Source: JANMAT01 sp031359995
GTDB lineage: Bacteria > Actinomycetota > Acidimicrobiia > Acidimicrobiales > Ilumatobacteraceae
DNA: 64,000 nt
Direction of reading: 5' to 3'
NCBI GenBank assembly: GCA_031359995.1
Contig: JANMAT010000127.1
Coordinates: 10,822-74,821, forward strand
Shown here: piece after piece, positions 1 through 7,877 of the stretch
How positions within the stretch are numbered: position 1 is the first letter of the stretch
Layout of the letters: each line of letters begins with the position of its first letter
Program-made: the position numbers and the translations under genes
The notes under the pieces: generated by a model
What the model was told of the DNA's origin: nothing
Seen by the model: only the letters and a program-made list of their open reading frames with translations
Databases searched by the model: none

Positions 1-543
1 AACTCGTACCGCAACCCCGAGCTCTTGGCCGACATGGCCCGCACCGTCGACCACATCAGCCAGGGTCGGCTGATCCTCGGTATCGGCGCCGGCTGGTTCG
101 AGCGTGACTACACCGAGTACGGCTACGACTTCGGCACCGCTGGCGGCCGCCTCGCGGCGTTGGGCGAAGCACTGCCCCGCATACGCGCCCGGTGGGCGAA
201 GATGAACCCGGCGCCTACGCGACCCATCCCGATCCTGATCGGCGGGGGTGGCGAGAAGAGGACGCTGCGCCTCACCGCTGAGCACGCCGACATCTGGCAC
301 GGCTTCGGCGACGTCGACACGCTCGCCCACAAGCGCGGCGTGCTCGACGGCTGGTGCGGCCAGGTCGGTCGCGAGCCCGAGGCCATCGAGCGCTCGGCCG
401 GGGTGGATGCCAGCCCTGACGCGGTCGCCGCCGGCTTCCTGGCCGCGGGGGTCACCCTCTTCACGGTCGGCGTGAACGGCCCCGACTACGACCTGGGCCT
501 CGTGAAGGAGTGGATCGCCTTCCGCGATCAGCACAACGCGTAG
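1..543 (+). CDS. LLM-class F420-dependent oxidoreductase, C-terminal part (cut by window edge)
   Basis: The frame is open from base 1, so the start lies outside the window; 180 residues are visible, ending at TAG 541-543. The opening residues NPELLADMARTVDHIS and GRLILGIGAGW are the conserved middle of luciferase-like TIM-barrel enzymes. These use F420 (or FMN) to oxidise or reduce alcohols and related substrates in the cytoplasm. The C-terminal half keeps the IPILIGGGGEKRTLRL strand that precedes the cofactor-phosphate-binding loop. The family is about 280-340 aa, so roughly half is present. It converges on the SDR gene with a 3-base gap. The fold is sure; cofactor and substrate are inferred. 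Confidence 0.85.
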   Translation, partial: NSYRNPELLADMARTVDHISQGRLILGIGAGWFERDYTEYGYDFGTAGGRLAALGEALPRIRARWAKMNPAPTRPIPILIGGGGEKRTLRLTAEHADIWHGFGDVDTLAHKRGVLDGWCGQVGREPEAIERSAGVDASPDAVAAGFLAAGVTLFTVGVNGPDYDLGLVKEWIAFRDQHNA

Positions 544-546
544 CCG

Positions 547-1389
547 CTACCACTCGATCTCGGGCTGGTACACCGCGTTGTGGTTGCCCATGGCGTGGCC
601 ACCGTCGAACGTGAGCAGCTGGCCGGTGATCGAGCGGGCCGCCGGCGAGCACAGGAACATCACGTGCGACGCGATCTCGTCGGGGTGCTGCACGCGTCCG
701 ATCGGCGTGTCGCGCAGGATCACCTCGAGGTACGCCGCGGTGTCGTCGGGTGCGATGGTGGCGATCTCCTCCTCGCGGAAGCCCTCGGTGTCGACCGAAC
801 CCGGCGCCAGCGCGTTCACGGTGATCCCCCGGCGGGCCAGGTACAGCGCCATGGTGTGGGTCATGTTCACCACACCGGCGCGGGCCGCACCCGAGTGGAT
901 GAACAGGGGAGCGCCCCGCCCGAACACCTGGTTGTGCACGACGTTCACGATCGAACCCTCAGCGCCGGCGGCGAGCATGCGGGGCACCACCCGGCTGCAC
1001 ACGTTCCACGTGCCGTGCAGGTTCAGGTCGACCACGGCGCGAAAGCCGCGGTCGGAGATCTGCGACGGCCGCGCCGGGAACTGGCCGCCGGCGTTGTTGA
1101 TGAGGTGGTCGATGCGGCCCATGCCGTCGTAGGCGGCGGCCACCATCGCCTCCACCGAGACGGTGTCACGGATGTCGGTGACGGTGGCGACGCACCGCCG
1201 GCCGAGGGCGCGGACCTCGTCCGCGGTGCGCAGCAGGTTCGCTTCGTTGCGCCCGGCGATGGCCACGTCGGCGCCCAGGCGGGCGAAGGCCAGCGCGGTG
1301 CGCCGACCGATGCCCCGACCGCCGCCGGTCACCAGCGCGGTCGTGCCGGCGAAGAGGTCGGGAGCGTAGGTGTCGAGGGCGGCGGGCAT
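547..1389 (-). CDS. SDR oxidoreductase of the trans-2-enoyl-CoA reductase (PECR) type
   Basis: A 280-aa short-chain dehydrogenase. TGGGRGIG (residues 21-28) binds NAD(P)H and NNAGG (98-102) is the structural motif. The usual YxxxK catalytic pair is replaced: the site reads HSGAARAG (165-172), with His for Tyr and Arg for Lys, and no Ser stands at the normal position after IVNV. The same HSGAARAG string is what I recall in peroxisomal trans-2-enoyl-CoA reductase, so reduction of an enoyl-CoA in lipid metabolism is the best guess. The ATG at 1389 is preceded by a TACCGT box 8 bases upstream, suggesting a leaderless transcript. SDR fold is sure; substrate is inferred from the substituted active site. 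Confidence 0.85.
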   Translation of the reverse strand: MPAALDTYAPDLFAGTTALVTGGGRGIGRRTALAFARLGADVAIAGRNEANLLRTADEVRALGRRCVATVTDIRDTVSVEAMVAAAYDGMGRIDHLINNAGGQFPARPSQISDRGFRAVVDLNLHGTWNVCSRVVPRMLAAGAEGSIVNVVHNQVFGRGAPLFIHSGAARAGVVNMTHTMALYLARRGITVNALAPGSVDTEGFREEEIATIAPDDTAAYLEVILRDTPIGRVQHPDEIASHVMFLCSPAARSITGQLLTFDGGHAMGNHNAVYQPEIEW

Positions 1390-1397
1390 GGCGGGCG

Positions 1398-1403
1398 ACG
1401 GTA
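1398..1403 (-). promoter_or_regulatory. -10-like TACCGT box of the PECR-like SDR
   Basis: On the minus strand TACCGT lies 8 bases before the ATG at 1389 and no ribosome-binding site fits between. This matches the TAnnnT-N6-8-ATG arrangement seen at several genes here. Confidence 0.45.
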
Positions 1404-1529
1404 GCGGGGCCGACCGCTGGGTGGCCCAGTCGGACCGGTCCGCGTGGAGGGAAGGACGACACCTTCGTATTCAGTGGGCTCATAGGTTCTCCCCAGCACG
1501 TGACATCGAAGAGGCGAGGGCAGAGCACC

Positions 1530-2219
1530 ATGACCACCATCACCCGAACGTTCGCGACCCGACGGCTCCTGATGGTCGCCCTGGCGGGCACCGTGAGCCT
1601 GGCGGCGTGTGGCAGCAGCTCGGCCGGCGGCGCCGGCGACACGGCGACCTCGGCGAAGGCCGTGGCCACCAGCGTCGGGAGCACCGCAGGGTCGAGCGCC
1701 GAGGGTTCGACCTCGGCGGCCAGCGCGTCCGGGACCACGGCGGCGAGCGCGGCGACCACCAGCCAGACCACGGCCAAGAGCTCGGGCTCCAGCGGGTCCG
1801 CCGATGCGGGGGCCCTGGCCGACGGCATGGTCGGCGCCTTCAACGCCGTGGCCAAGGGCGACTGCGGCAAGGCCAGGAGCATCAGCGACGACATGGACGT
1901 GAACCCGAGCGTCGGCAACGCCACGGCCCAGCTCGACGGCCTCGGCAAGGCCCTCGCCAAGCTCGCCTCCTCCGGTCCGTCCGACCTGCGGGCCGACTTC
2001 GCCATCATGTCCACGGCGTTCTCCGGGCTGGCCAGGGCCTATGACGAGCTCGGGCTCGGTGGCGATCCGTCGAAGCTCTCGTCGGTCATGACCGATCCGG
2101 CCAAGGCCGCCGAGCTGGCCAAGCTGGGCGAGCAGATGAACTCGGCCGACGTCAAGGCCGCGAGCGACCACATCAGCAAGTGGATCGAGGACAAGTGCCC
2201 CGGTCTGGGGAGCTCGTGA
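1530..2219 (+). CDS. Secreted lipoprotein of unknown function
   Basis: A 229-aa protein with a type II signal peptide: basic n-region (RTFATRR), hydrophobic core and a lipobox ending in LAAC with Cys27 as the lipidated residue. A Ser/Thr/Ala-rich linker (about residues 30-95) follows, as in cell-wall-spanning actinobacterial lipoproteins, and then a helical domain of about 130 aa ending in a Cys near the C-terminus. The ATG at 1530 is preferred over the GTG at 1500 because it puts the signal peptide at the N-terminus and has AGGG 9 bases upstream. No domain was recognised. It lies alone between divergent and convergent neighbours. Confidence 0.8.
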   Translation: MTTITRTFATRRLLMVALAGTVSLAACGSSSAGGAGDTATSAKAVATSVGSTAGSSAEGSTSAASASGTTAASAATTSQTTAKSSGSSGSADAGALADGMVGAFNAVAKGDCGKARSISDDMDVNPSVGNATAQLDGLGKALAKLASSGPSDLRADFAIMSTAFSGLARAYDELGLGGDPSKLSSVMTDPAKAAELAKLGEQMNSADVKAASDHISKWIEDKCPGLGSS

Positions 2220-2234
2220 CCGAGCCGCGGTCGG

Positions 2235-2263
2235 TCGTGCCGTAGCCCCGGGCTACGGCACGA
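2235..2263. terminator. Bidirectional terminator hairpin
   Basis: A perfect inverted repeat, 14 bases each side of a single central base: arms 2235-2248 and 2250-2263. It sits between convergent genes, 15 bases after the lipoprotein stop and overlapping the last codons of the alcohol dehydrogenase. There is no T-run, which is common for GC-rich actinobacterial terminators. Confidence 0.6.
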
Positions 2264-3299
2264 TGACGGCGCGACCCTGCACGCGGCCGGCGTGGAGGTC
2301 GCGGTAGGCCTGCACGGCGTCGTCGAGGGCGTAGGTGGTGTACTCGGCCCGCACCAGGCCGCGCGCCGCCAGGTCGAACAGCTCGACGAGCTCGGGGCGC
2401 GTGCCCCAGTAGGTCGTCTGCAGGCTGACCTCGTAGGGCTGCGTCGAGAAGCCGAACGGGACCATGCCGCCGGCGATGCCCACGAGGGTGACGTCTCCCA
2501 ACGGGCGGGATACGGCGCGGGCCAGGTTCAGCGTGCCCTCGGAGCCGACGAAGTCGAGCACGACCTCGGCGCCGCGGCCACCGGTGAGGGCGCGAATGGC
2601 CTCGACAGCGTGCTCGTCGGAGGCGACCACGTCGTCGGCGCCGAAGCGCTTGCCGAGATCGAGGGCGGCCGCCTTCAGGTCCACGGCGATCACGCGTGCT
2701 CCGGTGGTGGCCTTCACGATCTGCACGGCCATGTGGCCGAGGCCGCCGACGCCGATGACCACCACGGTGGCCGACGGGGTCATCTTCGACCACGACCGGG
2801 CCACGGCGTGGTACGGCGTGAGCCCGGCGTCGGTGAGCGGCGCGGCCGTCGCCGGATCGAGCCCGGTGGGCAGCGGCACCAGCAGGCGCGCCGCGGGGAC
2901 GAGCATGTAGTCGGCCATGCCGCCGTCGAGGCCCAGACCACCGCCCCCGCCGGGCACGGGTGCGGCCATGGGGTTCTCGCAGTAGGTCTCCACGCCGGCC
3001 AGGCAGCGCGGGCACGCGCCGCAACCCCACGCACCGTAGACGGCGACGGCGTCGCCCTCCTTCACGGTGGTGACCCCGGTCCCGACGGCATCGACCCAGC
3101 CCGCGTTCTCGTGGCCGAGCGTGAACGGCGGGCCCCACGGCAGACCTTCGCCGGCGAAGTCGTGCATGAGATGCAGGTCGGAATGACAGGCACCGGCGCC
3201 ACCGACCTTGATGACGACCTGGCCGGGGCCGGGTGTCGGCTTGGCCACCTCGACCAGTTCGGGCTCGCTCTTCCAGTTCGTCAGTCGCAGTGCACGCAT
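2253..3299 (-). CDS. Zinc-dependent alcohol dehydrogenase
   Basis: A 348-aa medium-chain dehydrogenase. Catalytic zinc ligands: Cys in GACHSD and the His-Glu pair in GHENAG. Structural zinc: four Cys in CGACPRCLAG...C. The NAD(P) fold shows GVGGLGHMAVQ. It oxidises alcohols or reduces aldehydes in the cytoplasm; substrate unknown. The start is set at the ATG giving MRALRLTNWK, the usual N-terminus; an upstream in-frame ATG at 3362 would add 21 atypical residues. It converges on the lipoprotein gene across a shared hairpin. Length and all zinc residues are intact. Confidence 0.9.
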   Translation of the reverse strand: MRALRLTNWKSEPELVEVAKPTPGPGQVVIKVGGAGACHSDLHLMHDFAGEGLPWGPPFTLGHENAGWVDAVGTGVTTVKEGDAVAVYGAWGCGACPRCLAGVETYCENPMAAPVPGGGGGLGLDGGMADYMLVPAARLLVPLPTGLDPATAAPLTDAGLTPYHAVARSWSKMTPSATVVVIGVGGLGHMAVQIVKATTGARVIAVDLKAAALDLGKRFGADDVVASDEHAVEAIRALTGGRGAEVVLDFVGSEGTLNLARAVSRPLGDVTLVGIAGGMVPFGFSTQPYEVSLQTTYWGTRPELVELFDLAARGLVRAEYTTYALDDAVQAYRDLHAGRVQGRAVIVP

Positions 3300-3422
3300 G
3301 CGGGCAGCATAGGCACGGGGGCTCATGGGCCCGTTCGCCGCGGACACAACCGTCGACTCCATCGATAGGGTTCATCCATTCGTTGCGATGGTTCGAAGAG
3401 ACCTCTGCGGACGCGGCGAAGT

Positions 3423-5525
3423 GTGCTGGTGGCGACCCTGCTCGTGGCCAGCGCGCTCGTCGTCGGTCCGCGTGCCGGTGCGGCCGAGCCGGCCTCCACG
3501 GCCGGTCTCATCGCCGCGGGCGGCGTGCTGCGCCTGCCCGTGCCCGAGGCGTTCGGTGGCAAGACCGTGATCGGCCAGCTCACCGTGGACGGCGCGGTGG
3601 GCGCCGGGTACGTGACGGCCTACGGGTGTGCCGACGGGATGCCCGTCGATGCGATGGGCGAGGTGTCACGATCCGATCTGAACTACGACGGCGCCCTGTC
3701 ACCCGTGGCCTCGAACCGGTTGATCGTGCAGGCCGACGCGAACGGCGACGTGTGCCTGTTCACGCTGCGTCCGGCGGCACTGATCGTCGACGTGAACGCG
3801 GTCACCTTCGACACCGGCGTCAACGCGTTCCCGAACCGGCGCACCGACACGCGCTCGGGGCCGCTTCTGAACGGCGCGGCGATCCAACGCATCAACGTGC
3901 CCGAGGCCCAGGGGGCCAAGACGGTGGTGGGCCAGCTGACCGTCGATCGAGCCACGCAGCCCGGCTTCGTGACGGTGTTCGGGTGCGCCGACGGGCTGCC
4001 GACCGATCCGTCGGGTCGTGTGTCGCGCTCGGACCTGAACTACAAGGGTGGCGCCGCACCCGTGGCGTCGAACCGTCTGGTGGCCCAGGCCGACGCCGCC
4101 GGTGACGTGTGCCTCTACAGCTCCCGACCGGTGGCGATGATCATCGACGTGAACGGTGTGAGCGATGTGGGCATCGGCTCGTTCCCGAACCGGCGCACCG
4201 ACACCCGCAGCGGGTCGACGCCACGGGTGGAGGTCGGCAGCGTCACCCGCGTGTCCGTGCCCGACGCCGCCGGTGGGCGTACGGTGCTCGGTCAGCTCAC
4301 CGTCGACCTGGCCCGTGGCGGCGGGTTCGTCACCGCCTACGGATGTGCCGACGGCCTACCGGTCGACGACACGGGCACGATCGCCCGCTCCGACCTGAAC
4401 GTCGACGGCACGGTGTCGCCGGTGGCGTCGAACCGGTTGATCGTGAAGGCCGACGACGCCGGCGACGTGTGCTTCTACACGTCGCAGGCGCTGGCGCTGG
4501 TGGTCGACGTCAACGGCGTGGCCGGCGCCGGCATCAGCTCGTTCCCGAACCGTCGCTTCGAGTCGCGCACCGGTCGGTTCACCGACACCGCGCACGGCAT
4601 CCACCTCGACGGCAGCCGCTCGTGGCCGGCCTTCGCACCGGCGCCCGCGCTCACCGACGTGGCGGCCCTGACCGGTCGAGCGGTCGACGTCGCCACTGCG
4701 GCCCAGCCGATCCTCGCGGTGAAGATCGACAACTACACCACCGCTCGCCCCCAGTGGGGGCTCGAGCGTGCCGATGCCGTGATCGAGGTGAACGTCGAGG
4801 GCATCAGCCGCTTCATCGCGCTCTTCCAGTCGCGCCTGCCGGCGGCCATCGGTCCGGTGCGCTCGGCCCGCACCGAGGACTTCGACCTGCTGTCGCTCAT
4901 GAACCGGCCGATCTTCGCCTACTCGGGCGCCAACGACGGGGTGTTGCAGTGGGCCGCCGGCGCCGACAGCGCCGGGCTCACGTTCGACTTCGGGGCCCAG
5001 CACGCGCCCTGCTTCAGCCGCAGCCCCGACAAGTCCGGGCCCCACAACCTGGTCCTCGACACCGCGTGCACCTACAACGCCGCACCGACGGCGGGCCCGG
5101 CCCGTCCGCTGTGGAAGATCGATGCAGGGTGGATGCCCGCCGCGGGAGCGACCGTGGCCCTCGACTCGACCTTCGCCGTGCCCATGGACGGGGTGGCCGT
5201 GCAGTGGCAGTGGGACGTCGCCGCCGGTGTGTACCGCCGGTTCCAGGACGGCATCGCCCACGACACCGTCAGCGGCGACGAGCTGTCGGCCGGCACGGTC
5301 GCCGTGCTGTCGGTGCTCTACGTGCCGTCGGTGGCCGACGCCCGCTCACCCGACGCCACCACCGTGGGCACCGGTGCGGCCGTGGTGCACCGGAACGGCC
5401 GGGCCGTCTCGGCCCTCTGGTCCCGGGCCACGCCCTACGCACCGTTCCGCTTCTTCGACGCGGCGACCGGCGGCGAGATCGCCATGGACGCCGGTGTCAC
5501 CTGGCTCGAGCTCACCCGCGCCTGA
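3423..5525 (+). CDS. Secreted protein: three tandem surface repeats fused to DUF3048
   Basis: A 700-aa protein. Near residues 34-146, 154-265 and 273-386 are three copies of a unit of about 120 aa built on GQLTVD, GYVTAYGCADG, SDLNYDG, ASNRLI, GDVCLFT and IVDVNAV, spaced about 357-360 bases apart. From about residue 428 there is a DUF3048 (YerB-like) domain: VKIDNYTTARPQ, then IGPVRSARTED. The first residues are a hydrophobic signal sequence ending in AGAAE. The GTG start gives a signal without positive charges. The upstream frame (3390-3422) encodes a very basic stretch but contains no ATG, GTG or TTG, so the start is uncertain. Probably a cell-surface protein; function of DUF3048 is unknown. 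Confidence 0.8.
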   Translation: MLVATLLVASALVVGPRAGAAEPASTAGLIAAGGVLRLPVPEAFGGKTVIGQLTVDGAVGAGYVTAYGCADGMPVDAMGEVSRSDLNYDGALSPVASNRLIVQADANGDVCLFTLRPAALIVDVNAVTFDTGVNAFPNRRTDTRSGPLLNGAAIQRINVPEAQGAKTVVGQLTVDRATQPGFVTVFGCADGLPTDPSGRVSRSDLNYKGGAAPVASNRLVAQADAAGDVCLYSSRPVAMIIDVNGVSDVGIGSFPNRRTDTRSGSTPRVEVGSVTRVSVPDAAGGRTVLGQLTVDLARGGGFVTAYGCADGLPVDDTGTIARSDLNVDGTVSPVASNRLIVKADDAGDVCFYTSQALALVVDVNGVAGAGISSFPNRRFESRTGRFTDTAHGIHLDGSRSWPAFAPAPALTDVAALTGRAVDVATAAQPILAVKIDNYTTARPQWGLERADAVIEVNVEGISRFIALFQSRLPAAIGPVRSARTEDFDLLSLMNRPIFAYSGANDGVLQWAAGADSAGLTFDFGAQHAPCFSRSPDKSGPHNLVLDTACTYNAAPTAGPARPLWKIDAGWMPAAGATVALDSTFAVPMDGVAVQWQWDVAAGVYRRFQDGIAHDTVSGDELSAGTVAVLSVLYVPSVADARSPDATTVGTGAAVVHRNGRAVSALWSRATPYAPFRFFDAATGGEIAMDAGVTWLELTRA

Positions 5526-5661
5526 CATCGGTGGACAGGTGCGACCACAGCTGCGTGTGCCGGCGGGCACCACGGGTGGGATCAGCTTCGGCATGGGCCA
5601 AGGATGGCACGGCGTCGTCGCCCACAGGCCGCCGGTTTGGGGCGGTCGCCGGCGCCGTGAG

Positions 5662-5667
5662 TACGGT
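5662..5667 (+). promoter_or_regulatory. -10-like TACGGT box of SDR
   Basis: TACGGT ends 7 bases before the ATG at 5675, the same geometry as at the ArsR gene (9057). No ribosome-binding site fits, so a leaderless transcript is likely. Confidence 0.5.
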
Positions 5668-5674
5668 CGCTGCC

Positions 5675-6487
5675 ATGGATGACGTTCGGGGGAAGGTCGC
5701 CGTCGTCACGGGCGGCGCGTCGGGGATCGGTCGGGGCATGGCGACCCGCTTCAAGGCCGAGGGCATGCACGTGGTGATCGCCGACATCGAGGAGGGTCCG
5801 CTGGCGGCTACGGCGGCCGAGCTCGGCGGGTTCGGCGTGCGCACCGACGTGACCGATGCCGACAGCGTGGCCGCGCTGGCCGCGGCCACGATCGAGCGCT
5901 TCGGCGCCGTGCACGTGGTCTGCAACAACGCCGGTGTGGGTGGCGGCGGGCTCATCAAGGACCTGACGTTGAAGGACTGGCGCTGGGTGATCGACGTGAG
6001 CCTGTGGGGCGTGATCCACGGCATCCACTCGTTCCTGCCGCACCTGCTGCAGAACGCCGATGGCGGCCACATCGTGAACACCGCGTCGGTCGCCGGCCTC
6101 ATGGCCGGGCCCGGCATCGGGCCCTACAACGCGGCCAAGTACGGCGTGGTGGCGATCAGTGAGACGCTGGCCGCCGAGCTGGCGGCCGAGCAGTCGCAGG
6201 TCGGCGTCAGCGTGCTGTGCCCCGGCTACGTGAAGACCAACATCTTCACGAGCCAGCGCAACCGTCCGGCGGCGCTGCGCAACGAGCGGCCCAAGACGAC
6301 GGCCCGCGGTGCGAACCAGCAGATCGCCGACGAGCTGCAGGCCCAGGGCCTCGACCCCTCGGTGGTGGCCGGTCTGGTGTTCGACGCCATCCGGTCGGGC
6401 CAGCTGTTCATCCTGACCCACCCCGAGTTCGTGCCGGCCATCGTGGAGCGCACCGCCCGCATCGAGGCCTCCGCCACGCCGCACTGA
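5675..6487 (+). CDS. SDR-family oxidoreductase
   Basis: A 270-aa classical SDR. TGGASGIGRG near residue 12 binds NAD(P), NNAGVGG follows, and the active site is complete: Ser in NTASVAG and Tyr/Lys in YNAAK. It oxidises or reduces an alcohol/carbonyl; substrate unknown. The frame is open far upstream, but only this ATG places the Gly-rich motif at the N-terminus, and it has a TACGGT box 7 bases before it. The alpha/beta hydrolase gene follows after 35 bases with its own Shine-Dalgarno sequence, so the two may be co-transcribed. Confidence 0.9.
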   Translation: MDDVRGKVAVVTGGASGIGRGMATRFKAEGMHVVIADIEEGPLAATAAELGGFGVRTDVTDADSVAALAAATIERFGAVHVVCNNAGVGGGGLIKDLTLKDWRWVIDVSLWGVIHGIHSFLPHLLQNADGGHIVNTASVAGLMAGPGIGPYNAAKYGVVAISETLAAELAAEQSQVGVSVLCPGYVKTNIFTSQRNRPAALRNERPKTTARGANQQIADELQAQGLDPSVVAGLVFDAIRSGQLFILTHPEFVPAIVERTARIEASATPH

Positions 6488-6522
6488 AGGCGCGATCAAA
6501 GTCTGAGCCAGAGGAGCACACC

Positions 6523-7320
6523 ATGCCCACCGCCGTCATGAACGATGGTGCCACGCTGCACTACGAGGTCGAGGGGAGCGGTGAGCCCGCGCTCGCGTTC
6601 CTGCACGGCTGGTGCTCGAACCTGCGCCACTGGCAGCCCCAGGCCGAGCACTTCCGTGGGTCGCACCGGGTCGTGCGCGTCGACCGCCGAGGCATGGGGC
6701 GGTCGGTCGTCGAGGAGCCGGCCGGGTCGGCCCGGCGTCACGCCGACGATCTGGCCGCGGTGCTCGATGTCGCGGGCGTCCCCTCGGCGGTGGTGGTCGG
6801 TCACGCCGGCGGGGCCACCTCGGCCCTCACGTTCGCGGTCGCCTACCCCGAGCGCACGCTGGGCGTGGTGGTGGTCGACAGCCCGATGGTGGCGCGCCCC
6901 CGGTTCGACGACCCGACCGACGGGTTCGGCAGCCTGCTCGCCTCGATGATCGCCGCGCTCGACGGGCCCGACGGCGCTGCGGCACTGCGCGGGTTCTACA
7001 ACGGCTACTTCGGGCCGACGTGCGACCCGGCGATCTCGGCCGCGGCCATCGCCGACGCCCTCGAGACGCCCCTGGCGGTGGCCAGTGCCGAGCTCCGCTG
7101 GGCGATCGGCGACGCCGACGCCGCCGCGCTGGCCGAGCAGATCACGGCGCCGGTGCTGTGGCTCACCGCCACGCCGCCCGATGCCGCGCTCCTGCATTCG
7201 AAGCTGCGCGACGTGACGATCGGCGTCGTCGCCGGCTCCGGTCACTTCCCCCAACTCGAGGTGCCGGCCCAGACCAACGCCATGATCGAGACGTTCCTGG
7301 CCCAGTTGGTCCGGACCTGA
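6523..7320 (+). CDS. Alpha/beta-hydrolase fold protein lacking the nucleophile serine
   Basis: A 265-aa protein. The HGW oxyanion motif is near residue 27. The nucleophile elbow, normally GHSxGG, reads VVVGHAGGA with Ala95 where Ser, Asp or Cys should be. The catalytic His is present in GSGHFPQLE near the C-terminus. Family members are esterases, dehalogenases or peroxidases. With Ala at the elbow this one is either a cofactor-free lyase/binding protein or inactive. The ATG is supported by GAGGAG 6 bases upstream. It abuts the convergent membrane-protein gene with a 2-base gap. Confidence 0.8.
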   Translation: MPTAVMNDGATLHYEVEGSGEPALAFLHGWCSNLRHWQPQAEHFRGSHRVVRVDRRGMGRSVVEEPAGSARRHADDLAAVLDVAGVPSAVVVGHAGGATSALTFAVAYPERTLGVVVVDSPMVARPRFDDPTDGFGSLLASMIAALDGPDGAAALRGFYNGYFGPTCDPAISAAAIADALETPLAVASAELRWAIGDADAAALAEQITAPVLWLTATPPDAALLHSKLRDVTIGVVAGSGHFPQLEVPAQTNAMIETFLAQLVRT

Positions 7321-7322
7321 CC

Positions 7323-7817
7323 TCAGGCGGCGATGGGTTCGCGGTCGGCGGCGTGCTTCTTGCGCAGGCCGGTGAGGCGCAGGCCGAGCGGGTACATCGT
7401 GATGCCGGCGGCGAGCACCGAGAAGGCCAGGTACCACGGCTTGCGGGCGTCGGAACCGAGTTGGTAGGCGTGGGCGATGGCGGCCACGGCGGCGGGGGTC
7501 GACAGCAGGTGCACCGGGTGCCACAGCTTGCGACCCAGGCGCTTCCTCGGCCACGAGGTGAGCACGGTCACGGCAATGGCGTAGAAGGCGAGCACGCCGA
7601 GCGTGTAGGCGTTCGTGGAGACCTTGGCCGCGCCGGGGATGAAGACCTGGGCCAGCCCGGCGCCTGTGTCGGCGCCGAAGGCGGTGACCAGGTGCAGGCC
7701 GGTGAAGATGAGGGCGTGACCGCCCAGCCCGCGGTGGAGGTCCATCCACCATGGCGGGCCGGAGGCGGCTGCCGCCCTTGCGGCGGGAATCCCAAGGTTC
7801 GCCTGCGGACCCTCCAA
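7323..7817 (-). CDS. Ferric-reductase-like transmembrane protein, N-terminally shortened
   Basis: About 164 aa from a TTG start, or 140 aa from the ATG at 7745. Four hydrophobic segments are visible. Paired histidines in LHRGLGGHALIFTGLH and in WHPVH...IAHA match the b-type haem ligands of ferric reductase/MsrQ-like cytochromes. Family members normally begin with one more membrane helix (ASGxVAW-like) before the LHRxLG motif. Here that helix is absent and no other frame upstream encodes it. It is therefore likely a 5-prime-truncated gene, or one with a divergent N-terminus. The electron partner is unknown. Confidence 0.6.
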   Translation of the reverse strand: MEGPQANLGIPAARAAAASGPPWWMDLHRGLGGHALIFTGLHLVTAFGADTGAGLAQVFIPGAAKVSTNAYTLGVLAFYAIAVTVLTSWPRKRLGRKLWHPVHLLSTPAAVAAIAHAYQLGSDARKPWYLAFSVLAAGITMYPLGLRLTGLRKKHAADREPIAA

Positions 7818-7863
7818 CCGAGGGGGCGTGTGCTGTGGCCATCACCACCGCCGACGGCGCCGC

Positions 7864-7869
7864 TAGGGT
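7864..7869 (+). promoter_or_regulatory. -10-like TAGGGT box of the selenoprotein gene
   Basis: TAGGGT ends 8 bases before the ATG at 7878. There is no Shine-Dalgarno sequence, consistent with leaderless transcription. Confidence 0.4.
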
Positions 7870-7877
7870 CGTCCCGC

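Noticed and set aside
4109..6487. 792-codon plus-strand frame ending in the SDR
   Set aside because: Only the last 270 codons look like protein; the rest overlaps the DUF3048 gene in another frame and is Arg/His-rich noise.
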